Below, one piece after another: positions 46,680 to 58,800 of a stretch of DNA of 64,000 bases. The notes under the pieces are model-generated. The model saw only the letters and a program-made list of their open reading frames with translations, was not told the DNA's origin and ran no database searches. Source of the DNA: Inonotus obliquus. Taxonomy: Eukaryota > Basidiomycota > Agaricomycetes > Hymenochaetales > Hymenochaetaceae. Positions within the stretch are counted from its first letter, which is position 1, and the number at the start of each line of letters is the position of its first letter. A program made the position numbers and the translations under genes. Location of the stretch: the NCBI GenBank assembly GCA_032164295.1, contig JAJHTX010000002.1, positions 1,612,001 to 1,676,000 on the forward strand, read 5' to 3'.

Positions 46680-47274
46680 GCAGAGAGAAAATGAGAGAAT
46701 TAGGAGTATAACAAGACCAAGGTAGATGGTGGATTGTTATGAGTACATATAGGACGAAGAATGACTGTGGTAAGCACGGAGAGACCGGACTCATGAACGA
46801 TGAACTCAGACTTGGCGTATCGTTGCGTGCACTATGTTCCATCCGCTGACACAACACCGCCGTTTTTACCAATCCTCAACGCAAGGCAGAAAAAAATCCA
46901 ATAATATTCTTACCCTTCGAGGATTCCACTCTGGGCAAAATGGCGGAAAAAGACGTGGCAATAAGATAAGACGACGATGACGATGCAAGGTCCGAATCTC
47001 TGGTACGGGGCAGTTGCAGTTAACGGCAGGAGGGTACAAACAAGGCTGTTCGGACTGTGCACTCGTTAGCTCGCTCCTTTTGCATCGCTTCTACCATTCT
47101 GACTCGGCCGGACCACCATCGTTATCGTCTCCGTCCTCATCGACAAGAGTACTTAAGCCCGTCGTTTTCGGGTTGATCTCCGAGCTACCCCCGGCCTCTT
47201 CTTCTTGAGAGACAACGACTGAGAACTAGAGCTTTCTGATATCTGACTGAGGCCCCGAGACTTTGAAGACAACG
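46680..47274. promoter_or_regulatory. Divergent gap RIB3 / arginase
   Basis: No gene seen. Promoters of RIB3 (leftward) and arginase (rightward). A short CGACGATGACGATG tract lies near 46970. No riboswitch-like structure recognised upstream of RIB3. Confidence 0.45.
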
Positions 47275-48736
47275 ATGGCTTCTGAATACAAGTTTTTGCC
47301 CAACCCGAAGACTGCTGCTGTACGTGTCATTGCCCTTATGTCTCACCAATGCCAATGCTCACTTATCTTGAACACTTAACAGATTGTTGGTTGTCCATTC
47401 AGGTTAGTGCAATCCATTGTAACGCATTCCCCGCAATGACACCTTTTCATTTACAGCGGTGGCCAGGTATATCTACCCTCCATAGTCACTTACAACACCA
47501 AATTCAACACCTTCCCCTTAGCCAAAACTAGGCGTAGACCAAGGTCCCATTCACCTCGTCAACGCAGGTCTTATCGACCAGCTGAAATCCCTAGGCTGGC
47601 AAGTCAACTTTGATGGGCACCATCAATTCGAAGAAGTCGACGCGCAGCAGGACCCTCCAATCGGGGTATTGAAGAACCCGAGATTAGTATCGAGGGTGTG
47701 TAAAGCGGTTGCGGATGTTGTTGGTGGACATGTTGGGAAAGGGGAGTTGCCGGTGACGATTGGTGGAGATCATTCGTTGGTGAGTTGAGTTCAGGTTATT
47801 TGCTATGGGCCGGTGGTTAAGAGGGGTTTTATTATTATCTTGTACACAGGCGATGGGCACTATCTCTGGAACACTGAGGTATGTCGGTTGGACGAATATA
47901 ATTCATGTTGTTTATATGAGCAGTGCTTAATCATTTCTATTTGCTTCCCTGAGCAGTTATCATCCCGACGCATGTGTAGTCTGGGTAGATGCGCATGCGG
48001 ATATTAATACTGTCGAAACTACGACATCAGGTAATTCTTATCCGTCCATGTCATCTACCTATCTCATCTTACCTCGTATCTTCCACCCAGGCAACATCCA
48101 CGGAATGCCAGTCTCTTTCCTCCTCGGTCTCAACAAATCCACAATACCCGAATACTCCTGGGTCCAACCCCGTCTCACGCCCGATCGAATCGTTTACATC
48201 GGTCTACGTGACGTCGATGCAGGTGAAAAGCGTCTTCTACGGGAGAACGGAATCAAAGCATTTTCGATGCATGAAGTGGATAGATACGGGATTGGAACGG
48301 TTGTGGAGAAGGCTTTGGATGTTGTTAATCCGAAGAGGGATAGACCGATTCATCTGAGTTTTGATGTGGATGCTTTGGATCCTAGTGTTGCGCCGTCTAC
48401 AGGGACGCCGGTAAGTTAAAGTTGTTCCTCTTCCGGACGATATTATTGATTCTTACGCTGTAACTTATAGGTACGTGGTGGTTTAACCTTCCGCGAAGGA
48501 CACTATATTTGCGAAGCCATTCACGAGACGGGCCTTCTTGTCGCTTTCGATATAATGGAAGTTAACCCTTCTCTTGCTGATCCGGACGCTGCTCAGGCTA
48601 CTGTGGCGGTCGGATGTTCTCTCGTTCGTTCTGCGCTTGGTATGTTCTATATTTATCTTCATCCCTCCTCTCTTTGAGAAGTTCTGATCGTATTTCCCCT
48701 CGCCTTTATTCGTATACAGGAGAAACGTTGCTTTAG
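47275..48736 (+). CDS. CAR1: Arginase
   Basis: Nine exons: 47275-47319, 47383-47402, 47457-47466, 47522-47779, 47850-47878, 47957-48030, 48092-48411, 48471-48639, 48720-48736; product 313 residues. The manganese ligands are all present: GGDHSLAMG (His), [12 protein letters not shown] (Asp, His, Asp) and [18 protein letters not shown] (two Asp). Other blocks are [17 protein letters not shown] and [13 protein letters not shown]. Arginase cleaves arginine to ornithine and urea, the first step of arginine use as a nitrogen source. Exon 3 is only 10 nt but is demanded by the conserved FSGGQPKLG. It converges on ILV2. Confidence 0.96.
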
Positions 48737-49253
48737 TCCATATACCAGTGGGCTGTATAGATCGAGTAGTATACCATTTTTGCTTGTGGTCATGGTTACG
48801 AGTGGGATCTAGTACGAGATGTAATAGGACTCATGCTGTATATATTGAGCACGGTTTTAAGAACTACTCGGATGATTGACTGAAACAAGACCTCTGTTAC
48901 CCAATTGGCCCAGTACGTTTTCGATAGTTGGTAGGCGTGATGCGTTGGTAGGAGCATCCCCACTTAAATCGACCATGACATTGCAGTAGTGATCAGACCA
49001 GCGAGAAAAATCGATATGACTTCCATTGTGTTTTTCCTGTCATAGTACGGAACAAATATACATGTACACACTTGCAAACTGTGGCAAGGCTAAATCGATA
49101 TGAAGATACAAGGAATGCGTTTTTTTGGGAAATGACAGGAAATGGTAGGCTATGCAAGCAAAGATGAGAGAAATAACAAAGCCTACACAAAGAGGCATTA
49201 TATCCTCCATTTTTTAGATTTCTCCTCGTCCTCTTCCACTCGTAAATATCATA
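48737..49253. terminator. Converging 3' regions of arginase and ILV2
   Basis: No gene seen. Both neighbours end here (stops at 48736 and 49254). AT-rich 3' flanks without a distinct signal. Confidence 0.35.
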
Positions 49254-51491
49254 TCATACCTTCTCTGCGGCCTTTGCAAGCAAGGGATGTAAAATCTGTT
49301 CGTGAAGAGCCTTGCCAGCAGGTACCATCGGGAAGACATGTTCGTTCGTCTCAACCAAACACTCCATCAAAACCGGTTTCGAATTATCATACTCCAAAAA
49401 CTCTCTCATCTTCTCCTCCAACTCGCCAGCATGTGCAACCCTAATAGCTTTGACGCCCATTGATTCAGCGAGTTTTATGAAATCAGGGTTTTGCATTGCG
49501 GTGTGAGAATAACGAGCGTCGTAGAAGAGGTCTTGCCATTGGAGAACCATTCCTTGGAATTCGTTGTTCAAGACGACGACTTTGACTCCTATGGAGTATT
49601 GGGAAGCGGTTTGGAGTTCCATTGCGGTCATGCTGAAAGATGCGTCGCCGTCGATGTCTACGACGATTTTTTCGGGTGCGGCTACTTTAGCGCCTATTGC
49701 GGCGGGTAGACCGAAGCCCATAGTCTATTAATAAGAAAAGAAGACAGTGTAAAAATCAAGAATGTTCTGTTATTGAAGGCAGAGAATTTGACTTACACCC
49801 AGTCCACCGGAAGATACCAGAGACCTTGGCGTCCTCCATCGGAAGAACTGCGCAGCCCACATCTGATGTTGACCAACGCCGGTCGAAACGACAACCTTAT
49901 CCTTCTTATCCCTCGTCTGACGATCCAGTTCCTCAATAACCTCCTGAGGTTTGGACCGATCACCTTCCTTACTCTTCACATACGTGAATGGATATTCTTT
50001 CTTCCATTCAGCGATCTGTGAGAACCACTCTGGACGAGGGTTAGAAGATTCAATGAGAGGGACTAGGGCAGTAAGGTTGTTGATGACGTCTCCGAGGATG
50101 GGTACGGTTGCTTCGACGACTTTGTTGATGTTTTTGGGTTGGATCTCGAAGTGGATAATACCTCCTCTGCCTTGAAGAGCTGCTTCTCGTGCGACGGGTG
50201 CGAAAGCTATTTAAAATCGAATCAATACATCTTATCTGGTTCGAATATAGCAAGACATACTATCAATCTTTCCGGTCACGCGATCGTCAAATCGTGCACC
50301 GAGAGCGATGATAACATCGGCGCTCTGCATTGCAAGGTTGGAATATGCACTTCCATGCATACCAAGCATGTGCAAGCTGTGTTTTTCGTCGGTCTCATCG
50401 AAGCAGCCAAGGCCAAGAAGAGTAGTTGTGACTGGAATATTGCCTCCCCGAGACAACTGAGAAAGCAATTTTGGACCAAGAGGTGATGACAAAACGCCAT
50501 GACCTGCGTATATGATCGGCGTTTTCGCATTATTGATGAGATTTGCCGCTTGCTGGATCAAAGGCATGTCAATAGGCGGTTGCATCGATTGGAGAGGATT
50601 CTGAGGGAGACCAAGTGGTGAACCAGGGGTGGAGTCTTTGTAAGGGAGCGGAGTCCGTAAGATACCAGCGGTAACGTCTTTTGGAAGATCAACAAGGACA
50701 GGACCGGGTCGACCAGAAGTCGCGATTTTGAATGCTTCGTTTATACGTCTAGGTAACTCAGCGATATCTTTTACCATGACGTTCCATTTTGTACAACTTC
50801 GTGAGATTCCGACGATGTCTGCCTCTTGGAAAGCATCGGAACCAATGGCGGATGTAGCTACCTGACCGCAGAATACGACCATCGGTACACCATCGCTTAG
50901 CGCATCTTGCATCGGCGTTACAACGTTAGTCGCTCCGGGACCCGAAGTAACAAGAACAACGCCAGGTTTGCCAGATACACGGGCATAACCCTCAGCCATA
51001 TGACCAGCACCTTGTTCATGTCGAGGCAAGACAAAGTCGAAATGTTTTGAGTTGTAAATCGCATCGAAGACGGGAAGAATAGCGCCTCCTGGATAGCCGA
51101 ACATGTGCTTGACGCCATGCCTGAGCATCATTTCGTGAAATATCTGCCCGCCTGACATTCCGACAAAGGAAGAGTCGAGAACCTCTCGCGATGACTGCCG
51201 AACAAGCGGAGCGGGTTCTCGAAGATTGTTCTTCGTTGGTCTTTGCTGGAACTGAGGGGATGGGGTGGGTCGTCTGGAGAACGGATTTTAGCGATACAAA
51301 AGTATGCTTGGAATGTAAGCTTACGGTGTCGTCGTTGTAGCTTGAGAGGACGACCGTCGAGCATCCCTAATACGAGCCTTTGCATCGAAAATGGTGCCAG
51401 GAATGGTCGATTTGCTGCGTGACCATTGGACAGGCTGGGCTTTAGGTGCCGTAGTTGACACACGAAAGTTACGTGCGACGTTTATTGACAT
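49254..51491 (-). CDS. ILV2: Acetolactate synthase catalytic subunit, mitochondrial
   Basis: Exons: 51491-51325, 51273-50261, 50206-49797, 49724-49254; product 686 residues. About 95 residues of basic, Ser/Thr-rich sequence precede the catalytic part and fit a mitochondrial presequence. Blocks: FGYPGGAILPVFDAI, PRHEQGAGHMAEGYAR (catalytic Glu of the ThDP site), TSGPGATN, DALSDGVPMVVFCGQV, RPGPVLVDLPKDV, ALGARFDDRVTG (FAD region), VSTGVGQHQMWAAQF and DIDGDASFSMTAMEL with LNNEFQGMV (ThDP/Mg motif). It condenses two pyruvates to acetolactate (or pyruvate with 2-ketobutyrate), the first common step of valine and isoleucine synthesis, normally with regulatory subunit Ilv6. A TGAGTCA site lies 128 bp upstream of the start. 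Confidence 0.97.
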
Positions 51492-51861
51492 TGTCGTCGT
51501 CGTCGTCGCTATACGGCGGCGTGTGCTGCGAAGGAAGGACCGCAGGAGCTGGTTGAAGGAGAGGAACGGAAGCCAAGATGGTGTATGCTAACCAGACAGA
51601 CTTTTTTAGCAGCTAAAATGAGTCAAACTGCTTTATTCGGCTTTATTCGGATAACACTCTCCGTCCGTCGATCAATTTCTCCGGATCGACGCAATGAGCA
51701 GTCCTTATATAGCCTTGTCAATTCGACATATCCCCTATGCTACATCCGGCAAACAAACGATTGCAGTCTACTAGTACGACTCGTATGCCGCTATAATAAG
51801 ACATCCTTTCGGTGTTCTCCTGCACAAAATCCAATGATCCTACTTCTCTATCACTGATTCT
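51492..51861. promoter_or_regulatory. ILV2 promoter region
   Basis: A 370-bp gap between the ILV2 start and the stop of the upstream esterase, both on the minus strand. It contains the TGAGTCA element described separately. Otherwise no structure recognised. Confidence 0.45.
51619..51625. promoter_or_regulatory. Gcn4/CPC1-type site TGAGTCA upstream of ILV2
   Basis: The heptamer TGAGTCA matches the bZIP site of general amino-acid control regulators (Gcn4, CpcA/CPC1), and ILV2 is a known target in other fungi. Position 128 bp upstream of the start codon is typical. A single heptamer can be chance. Confidence 0.5.
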
Positions 51862-53220
51862 TCAGGTACTGAGGAAGGTGGAGATGGAATGTGCCAGAAT
51901 ACTGGAGCCAATATGAACATTGTAGACAGTCGATACAATAAAATGACGACTTACTTGTGTACCGTGAACAGAGGGTGAAGACTATTCAACCAGCTACATC
52001 CAAGGCAGTGTCAAGATTGTTTGGAATACAATCAAGTAGAGCGAGTCGGACGTACAAGTAACTCGAAACTGGAGCACACGGTGGAATTTGAGTCGTAAGC
52101 TCAGGAGTTCCATTCTGATACGCATCGCAGAAGCCGGTGACATTCACAAAGCCTAGCGCCTCGGCATTGTCCAGAAGGATGTTAAAGATGGGTTGGGTGT
52201 CGAAAACCACAGCATCGGCATCTGTATGATTTGAACTGAATGACTGAACATTCTCGACAAGTTGAGAGTTGTAATCTTTCAAGGCACTTTCTAGTAATGC
52301 AACAGCGCCGGCTCCTTGTTGGATGACAAGCGGAGCTCGATTCGTGGGTGGTACGGTTAAGAAGAGGAAGGACCGGGCGCCTTTCAGATAGAGGTCTTCA
52401 GCCTGAAAAATAGTGCTGAGTACTGTCGTGAGTTCTCATCATCGCCACTTACCTGGTTAAATAGCCGGGACATTAGAACCTTGTGAAAACCTGATTGGGT
52501 AATATTTGTCTGTCCAGTGCTGTCAGGACGGAAGAACTACACCAAACGCACTGTTGGCCTACCCAACCAAAGGAGTTTCCCTTCGGTTGGCTATCAGCGT
52601 TACTCAAGAGGAGATTTACGATCAACAACTCACGACATCATTAATCCCAATCCAAAACGCGAACAGAGAGTTTCCACTGCTCCATTCCGCCCCTACGGGT
52701 TTGGGAGCCAGAAATTGATCGAATTGCCCCACTTGATCAACAATGGACCTGCATTGAGAATCTGTCAGAGGATCAGCACTTGCGTATATGTTGATACTCT
52801 TCGCACAAGACCGTAGATTCAAATGGCGTAACCAACGCAGTATCGATAGTCGCACCTCCCGAGGCCAAATTGAAAGTCTTGATATCTGTTGTATTATACG
52901 TTCCACCTCAAGTGAAGGAATTAGTGGCAGCGACAAGAGTACATTATCAAATGCCTACCTAAGAGTTGGACCCAGTTCTGACCATTCGACGAAGTCTGTA
53001 ACCAATAGCCCCATTTTTTCCAGTGTCAATTTAAGTATGTATTAGTACTTACGAATCCTGGGACAGGTGAATCAATAATACCGGCAGAAATGTTGAAGCC
53101 ATCCGTAGTGTACGAGTCTCCAAAGGTGAATAGAAACTGTGTCGAGTTCCAAGCTAGCTTCGCATTTGCACCTTCAGACACGAGCAGAAGAAAAAAGGAG
53201 CCAAGGATGGCTCGCAACAT
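51862..53220 (-). CDS. Secreted GDSL/SGNH esterase (CE16-like)
   Basis: Nine exons: 53220-53053, 52995-52959, 52906-52807, 52748-52634, 52580-52563, 52509-52453, 52402-52056, 51993-51955, 51901-51862; product 306 residues. A signal peptide (MLRAILGSFFLLLVSEGANA) precedes FTFGDSYTT, which carries the catalytic Ser of block I. Then SSNGQNWVQLLGGTY, NLASGGATIDTALV (block II Gly), FWIGINDVGNSFGW (block III Asn), and near the end YFWLNSLHPLF with the catalytic His; the paired acid is not certain. Several Asn-X-Ser/Thr sites suit secretion. The pattern matches carbohydrate esterase family 16 acetylesterases of wood- and litter-degrading basidiomycetes, which remove acetyl groups from hemicellulose oligomers; the substrate is inferred. 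The fifth exon is only 18 nt and is fixed by the conserved GNSFGWTN. Confidence 0.9.
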
Positions 53221-53727
53221 GTCTTCAGGATCAAGTCGGACAATGACGATTGCTCAACAAGCCTGAATCACTTCATATACGTGTACACTTTGGATGCGCC
53301 GGAATTCTGGCGGCGCAAGGGCAAATGAAATTCCATGGCCAATTCATCCGGGCCGATAAAAGTCCGGCTAAGTTTCAGCCTCAAGTGTATTTGCTTCCCG
53401 TGAGTAGAACAAATTAAATCCTGCCCGAAGTCGGAATTACCTGAGAAGCCATGGTTGTTTGAGGACATGTGATCTCGGTCACAGGAAGTCGATATTCGAG
53501 ATTAATGAAAGTGGCAGCGTTCGCGGATGTACAATACTTCGTATTTCGAAAGAGCACGATTGTGCAGAGGGTGGGAGAAGAATTAGAATTTAAGACGAAA
53601 GTTTTGATCAAATACAAAAACAAAACGACTGATGCATTACGTAATCAAGTGCTGTTGTGAACGCGAATCAGACGCGTTGCTGCATCTCACTTGCTTCATT
53701 ACCTTCATAACATAAAACGTCGGAAGC
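53221..53727. promoter_or_regulatory. Divergent gap GDSL esterase / AP-2 mu
   Basis: No gene seen; the short frames at 53414-53660 are not protein-like. Promoters for the esterase (leftward) and AP-2 mu (rightward). Confidence 0.45.
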
Positions 53728-55534
53728 ATGATTTCGGTAGCAAGCTCCTCTGCTTCTAATATGTTCACAACTAACCTTCCCACAGGCGTTCTTCATATTC
53801 AATCAGAAGGGAGAGGTTTGTGAGGTATTCTACGAATGCTATGGCATTAGTCAATGACGTCCGTTCTCGTAAAGGTGCTCATTTCTCGGCTGTACAGGGC
53901 AGACCTCAAGTGCGATCGGGGTGACTCATAGTCCTGTGCACGGCTAGACTAACCTGTATCTTGTAGACGCTCCATCGCTGATGTATTCCGGATACAAGTC
54001 GTGTCCAACAGTGATGTCCGCTCACCCATAATCACGCTTGGGTCGACAAGCTTCTTCCATGTGCGGACCAACAACCTATACATTATGGCAGTAACAAAGT
54101 GTGTCATCTGCTACTCGTCGCCTACGTTATTGAACTAATGTTTCTTGTAGGAACAACGCAAACGCTGCGCTTGTTTTCGAGTTCTGCTACCGGTTTATTT
54201 CAATCGCAAAAGCTTATTTTGGGAAGGTGGACGAGGAGTCTGTAAAGAGCAATTTCGTGCTGATATACGAGCTCATTGATGGTGAGGACGTAATGCACGT
54301 TTCTCTGCTCAGTGTCTGACTTCAAGACACTCTAGAGATCATCGACTTTGGCTATCCTCAGAACAGTGAAACGGATACTCTGAAAGCGTACATTACCACG
54401 GAGAGCATCCGAGCGACTCCAGCGGCCCTTGTATGAGGCAATAGTACCTAAAACTTTCTTAAACTAACAATTGCGTAAAGGAAGAGTCCTCAAGGATTAC
54501 AACGCAAGCGACCGGAGCTATTAGTTGGCGTAGACCAGACGTCAAGTACAAGAAGAACGAAGCTTTCGTGGACGTTGTGGAAACGGTTAATTTAATCATG
54601 AGCGCAAAGGGTGTGTTGTTGTCCTGTCTGTTCGTTTGCCCAAATTAACAAGGTCTGCTTCAGGCACCGTCTTACGAGCTGATGTTGATGGTCATATCCT
54701 TATGCGGGCATACCTATCTGGGACTCCTGAATGCAAATTCGGGTTGAACGACAAACTCGTTCTGGATGCATCCGAAAAGGGGTTGAGCGACGCCGTGGAG
54801 CTGGACGACTGCCAGTTTCATCAATGCGTGCGTTTGAACGAGTTTGATTCCGATCGAACAATCAGCTTCGTTCCTCCAGATGGAGAATTTGAACTTATGA
54901 AGTGAGCTTTAGATTTAATCTTGCGCGGATTCTGCTGACCTCCGTTGAAGGTACAGATGCACATCAAATATAAACTTACCACTGAAGGTTATACCGTCAG
55001 TAACCGAGATTGGCACAACTCAGGTCTCGTACATCGTTAGTATAAAGACAAACTTCAACCCCAAACTTTCAGCAACAAGCGTAGTACTGCGAATACCTAC
55101 TCCACTAAACACCACCAATGTGGACTGTAAAGTACAAAACGGGAAAGCAAAATACGTACCCGCGGAGAACGTCATCGTATGGAAGTGAGCGGGATACATA
55201 TACCAAGCAGAGTCGAAGTTTACCCAATACTTTTCTAGGATTCCTCGAATACAAGGCGGTCAAGAATGCACGTTATCCGGAACGGCGCAACTCACGGCGA
55301 CGACGCACAGACAAACATGGGCGCGTCCGCCTATTGACGTCGATTTCCAGGTTTTAATGTTCACCGCTTCCGGACTTCTCGTACGCTTCCTAAAAGTCTT
55401 TGAGAAGAGCAATTACCATAGTATCAAGTGGGTACGGTACCTTACGAAAGCTAACGGTGGATATCAGATTCGAGTGGGTTCTTCCCGTCATTACCTTCAT
55501 TCTCGTATGATCTGACTGTTGCCCGCAGTTCTGA
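53728..55534 (+). CDS. APM4: AP-2 adaptor complex mu subunit
   Basis: Eleven exons: 53728-53736, 53786-53815, 53875-53909, 53967-54098, 54151-54281, 54336-54430, 54481-54610, 54664-54901, 54951-55184, 55239-55473, 55529-55534; product 424 residues. The longin half starts [13 protein letters not shown], then [55 protein letters not shown] and [20 protein letters not shown]. The mu homology half has [50 protein letters not shown] and ends GGYQIRF. MIS at the start and the overall blocks fit mu2 better than mu1. AP-2 mu binds YxxPhi cargo signals and PI(4,5)P2 at the plasma membrane during clathrin-mediated endocytosis. The first exon has 9 nt and the last codes only Phe and stop. Confidence 0.95.
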
Positions 55535-55845
55535 GGTTGATGGTCACGTAGTATACCCTATTTTAGCATTATCTTCATGAAGCTAATGAGTACCCTCTTA
55601 TGTTTGTATGATACTCAGTCAATACACCAGGAAAGTTGTACCCTTCAGTTTCATCGTGTGCCATGTTGCGAAAGATCAGCGAATGGGGTGATCATCGTGT
55701 TTACATAATAACTTACTCGGGCGATCCGGGGCGCGCCCTCACTCAAACAGTCCCTTCGAAGTGCCTTGAATACTCACTCTAATTTCTGCACATATCTCCC
55801 CATTCCTCTTCTAGGCTCGCTGCAGCCTCCAATTCAGCAGTACTT
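55535..55845. other. Short gap AP-2 mu to SAPS gene
   Basis: Both genes read rightward. It holds the 3' region of AP-2 mu and the promoter of the SAPS gene. Nothing specific seen. Confidence 0.45.
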
Positions 55846-58800
55846 ATGTTCTGGAAGTACGTTTCTTTGGGTAAAGCTCTGATGTGTACGTTGGCTAAGC
55901 TCCCAACCCCGTAGATTTGGATTCCATGATACCTCGACTATTGACGCGCTGCTCGACAAGGCGGAGGTGTCGCTTGAAGCAATTTTAGACGAAGACAACC
56001 TTCTGCAAGAATGTAAATCTCAAAACACGCGTCTCGTCGACTATTTTTCGAGGGTGGATGTTCTTCAACGACTATTTGGTTATGTATCTGGGAACATAGA
56101 AGCAGAAGGACTGAGCAAATACAAGTGCGTCGCGTGCGGTTGCTTCTACCCGTGTTGGCTAGGCTAACCACCAGCTCATGCATCGTCTGCAGATACCCAT
56201 ATGTTGCGGCGGAAGTATTGTGCAGCGAAATCTGGTGCATTGTGGAGACATGCCTAAATAACAGGGACCGGTTATTGAGTCCCTTCTGGGATTCTGTATT
56301 AGACAGACAAGTCACTGACACGAAAGACCATAATACTATGGCTTCGCACTTCGCCAAGATTAATGCCACATTCTTGATGAAGAAACCGCACGAGGTAAAG
56401 TTGATATGTTGTGCTGGACATGCTGGATGCAGACCATATTTCGCAGATGCTCTCCTTCATTCAAGCGCAACACAATATCGTGGACCGTATTCTCCGCCAC
56501 ATAGAAACGCCGGCTATTGTCGACCTACTTGTGCGAGTCATCCAACTGGATGAATACGCGTCAGGTACAGGCGTGCTAGAAGTATGTCATGTCTGTAGTT
56601 TGCTCATTCTTGAGCTCTCTTGACGAGACGGCACGCAGTGGCTCTCGACAGAGCGTTTAATTCCGCGGCTTGTAGAGCTCCTCTCACCGTTTCACCCTGC
56701 TTCCATGCATGCGGTGGTGTCGGAATTGGTCAAGGGGATTATTTCCATGTCCGCGCCTTCTCCAGGAGCAGGGATTACTGACGGACTTCAGAACGGACCA
56801 GCATCAAATCTCTTTGCCCGACAGCTGGCCAAGAGGGAGAACATTGAAAGGCTGGCTGGCTTCATGCTTGACGACTTTTCGTTCGAGCTGGAGCTGCTCG
56901 AAGCGCAGAAAGAGCTTAATAATGGGCTAGGTCCCAAGAACACAAACCCTACCCCAGACACCGCCGTGGCACCTCATCCAGCTTCCCCGCCGATACCCAA
57001 CCTCGACACGGCAACCTCATCGGGAACCCATGCAATATCTATCATTATTGAGCTAATTCGCAAGAATAATTCTGATTATTTTGAGCCGTATTTGTTTCAC
57101 ACCATTCGAAATCGGCTGATTCAGATCCAGCAGCACATGCATATGCAAAGCGATGAAGGGCGCGAATCTCTGGAACAGGCTTTCAACGAAATGGTGAACA
57201 GGATGGGTGTTGTTCATCTTGGACCATTATTGGAGATCATGTGCGATCGACTGGAGAGGTTTCAACAGCTACTACACAAGCCTCGGTCCGCGGTACGCTT
57301 TTTTTTCAGTCAGGTTTGTGTCCAAGAGTTAATACTTTCGCGATATCAGAACGAGACCGTTCCTACAACACTTGGTCCTATCGCGCCATTGACGTTCGAG
57401 AGGTTCAGGATATGCGAGCTTTATGCCGAGCTCCTGCATTGCTCAAACATGTCTCTTCTCAACCGTCCCCCAGAGTACGATACTTTGTACGACGATGAAG
57501 GACGTCTGAAGGGTGGACTATCCGCATTGGAGGACTTAGCTCGAGTCATTGCGATTGGCTCAGGGACGGAGGATCAAGGGGACATGGACGCCGACACCGA
57601 CGAAATGGAGCCCGCACAGGAGCTCCCGATCCATTCCACGGACTTGTCCAGCCTTGATTATTCAGACGAGGATGAAGATATGAGTGCGGGGGATGGCGCT
57701 AGTAGCTCGGATGCAGATGGTATGGAGGACATTGACATAGCTGAGGACACCCACGTTTCTTCGCCTCCGCCTGTTTCACCTCGTGAAGATTCAGCAACCG
57801 AGCACCCTCCTTTAGCTGTAGCTTCTGGTCCGATTGCTGTTGCTTTACCATTATCAAACGAGGCGCCTAGACAGGATCCTGAAATCAGACGCAGCAAGAG
57901 CCGGTCGCCTTCCCTGACCAGTTCCGATCGCTCCTCGGTCGTCTCACGTCCAGCTTCTACGAGCTCACGGCGCATGAAGCGCTCAGGGATACTCGACATC
58001 TCGGGTCATCTGCCAATTGGTGATAAGTTGAAGCAAAAGTTCTCGGAAACGCGGGTTCTTACTACTATTCTGGTATGATATTTCCAAACGTGAAGCAGGC
58101 TATTCCTCACGATTGCGATACAAGGATTTATTTTTCTCCTTCCCTTGGAACAACTTCCTCCATGGTGTTGTATACGATGTCCTTCACCAAATTCTGACTG
58201 GTCGGGTGGATCAGGGACTGAACAGGGAGCTTACTATTGCATTGTTCAGGGATGCTCGTCTTCTCTGCCGAATCGTTGAAGCACAAAAGAAGAACGATGC
58301 CGACAGGTCGGTAGTCAATCCTTTGCAAATTCATTGGTCGCTAATGCGCAATCGCCAGTTCAAAACCAGGGCATGTCCGACTAGGATACATGGGACATCT
58401 CACTTTAATATCTGAGGATGTAATCGGAGCTCTCGAGCACTATCCTCCCGATCTCAAGCTAATCCTTAGCCAGTATGCCCCTCAGCCAGATTGGGAAGAG
58501 TACGTTAGCGGGCGTTATCATGAGACGAAGGTACGGGACACCATACTTCTAGGTGGTGGCAAGCCCGTTGTCACGTCTAATGCAGCACTCGGAGCGGCGA
58601 AGTGGAAAGTAGACGAAGCGGAGATTGGGCCCACTCCATTACCAGGAGCGAATGGCGCAGAGACAGCACGACCGCCAGAAGCGGCAACTCAGATGAGGGG
58701 CGAATTCCGAAGAGGAGGTCGACTGGCGCGGGAATCAAGTGCAGACTTTGGTGTTGCGCCATTCAACCAAGACGACGACGAAGATAATGGTCCTCCACAG

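Noticed and set aside
49312..49709. Plus-strand frames opposite ILV2
   Set aside because: Antisense to the ThDP-binding exon; no independent evidence.
49254..51491. Possible metabolic gene cluster of ILV2, arginase, RIB3 and the aminotransferase
   Set aside because: The enzymes belong to unrelated pathways and lie on both strands among housekeeping genes; proximity alone does not support a cluster.
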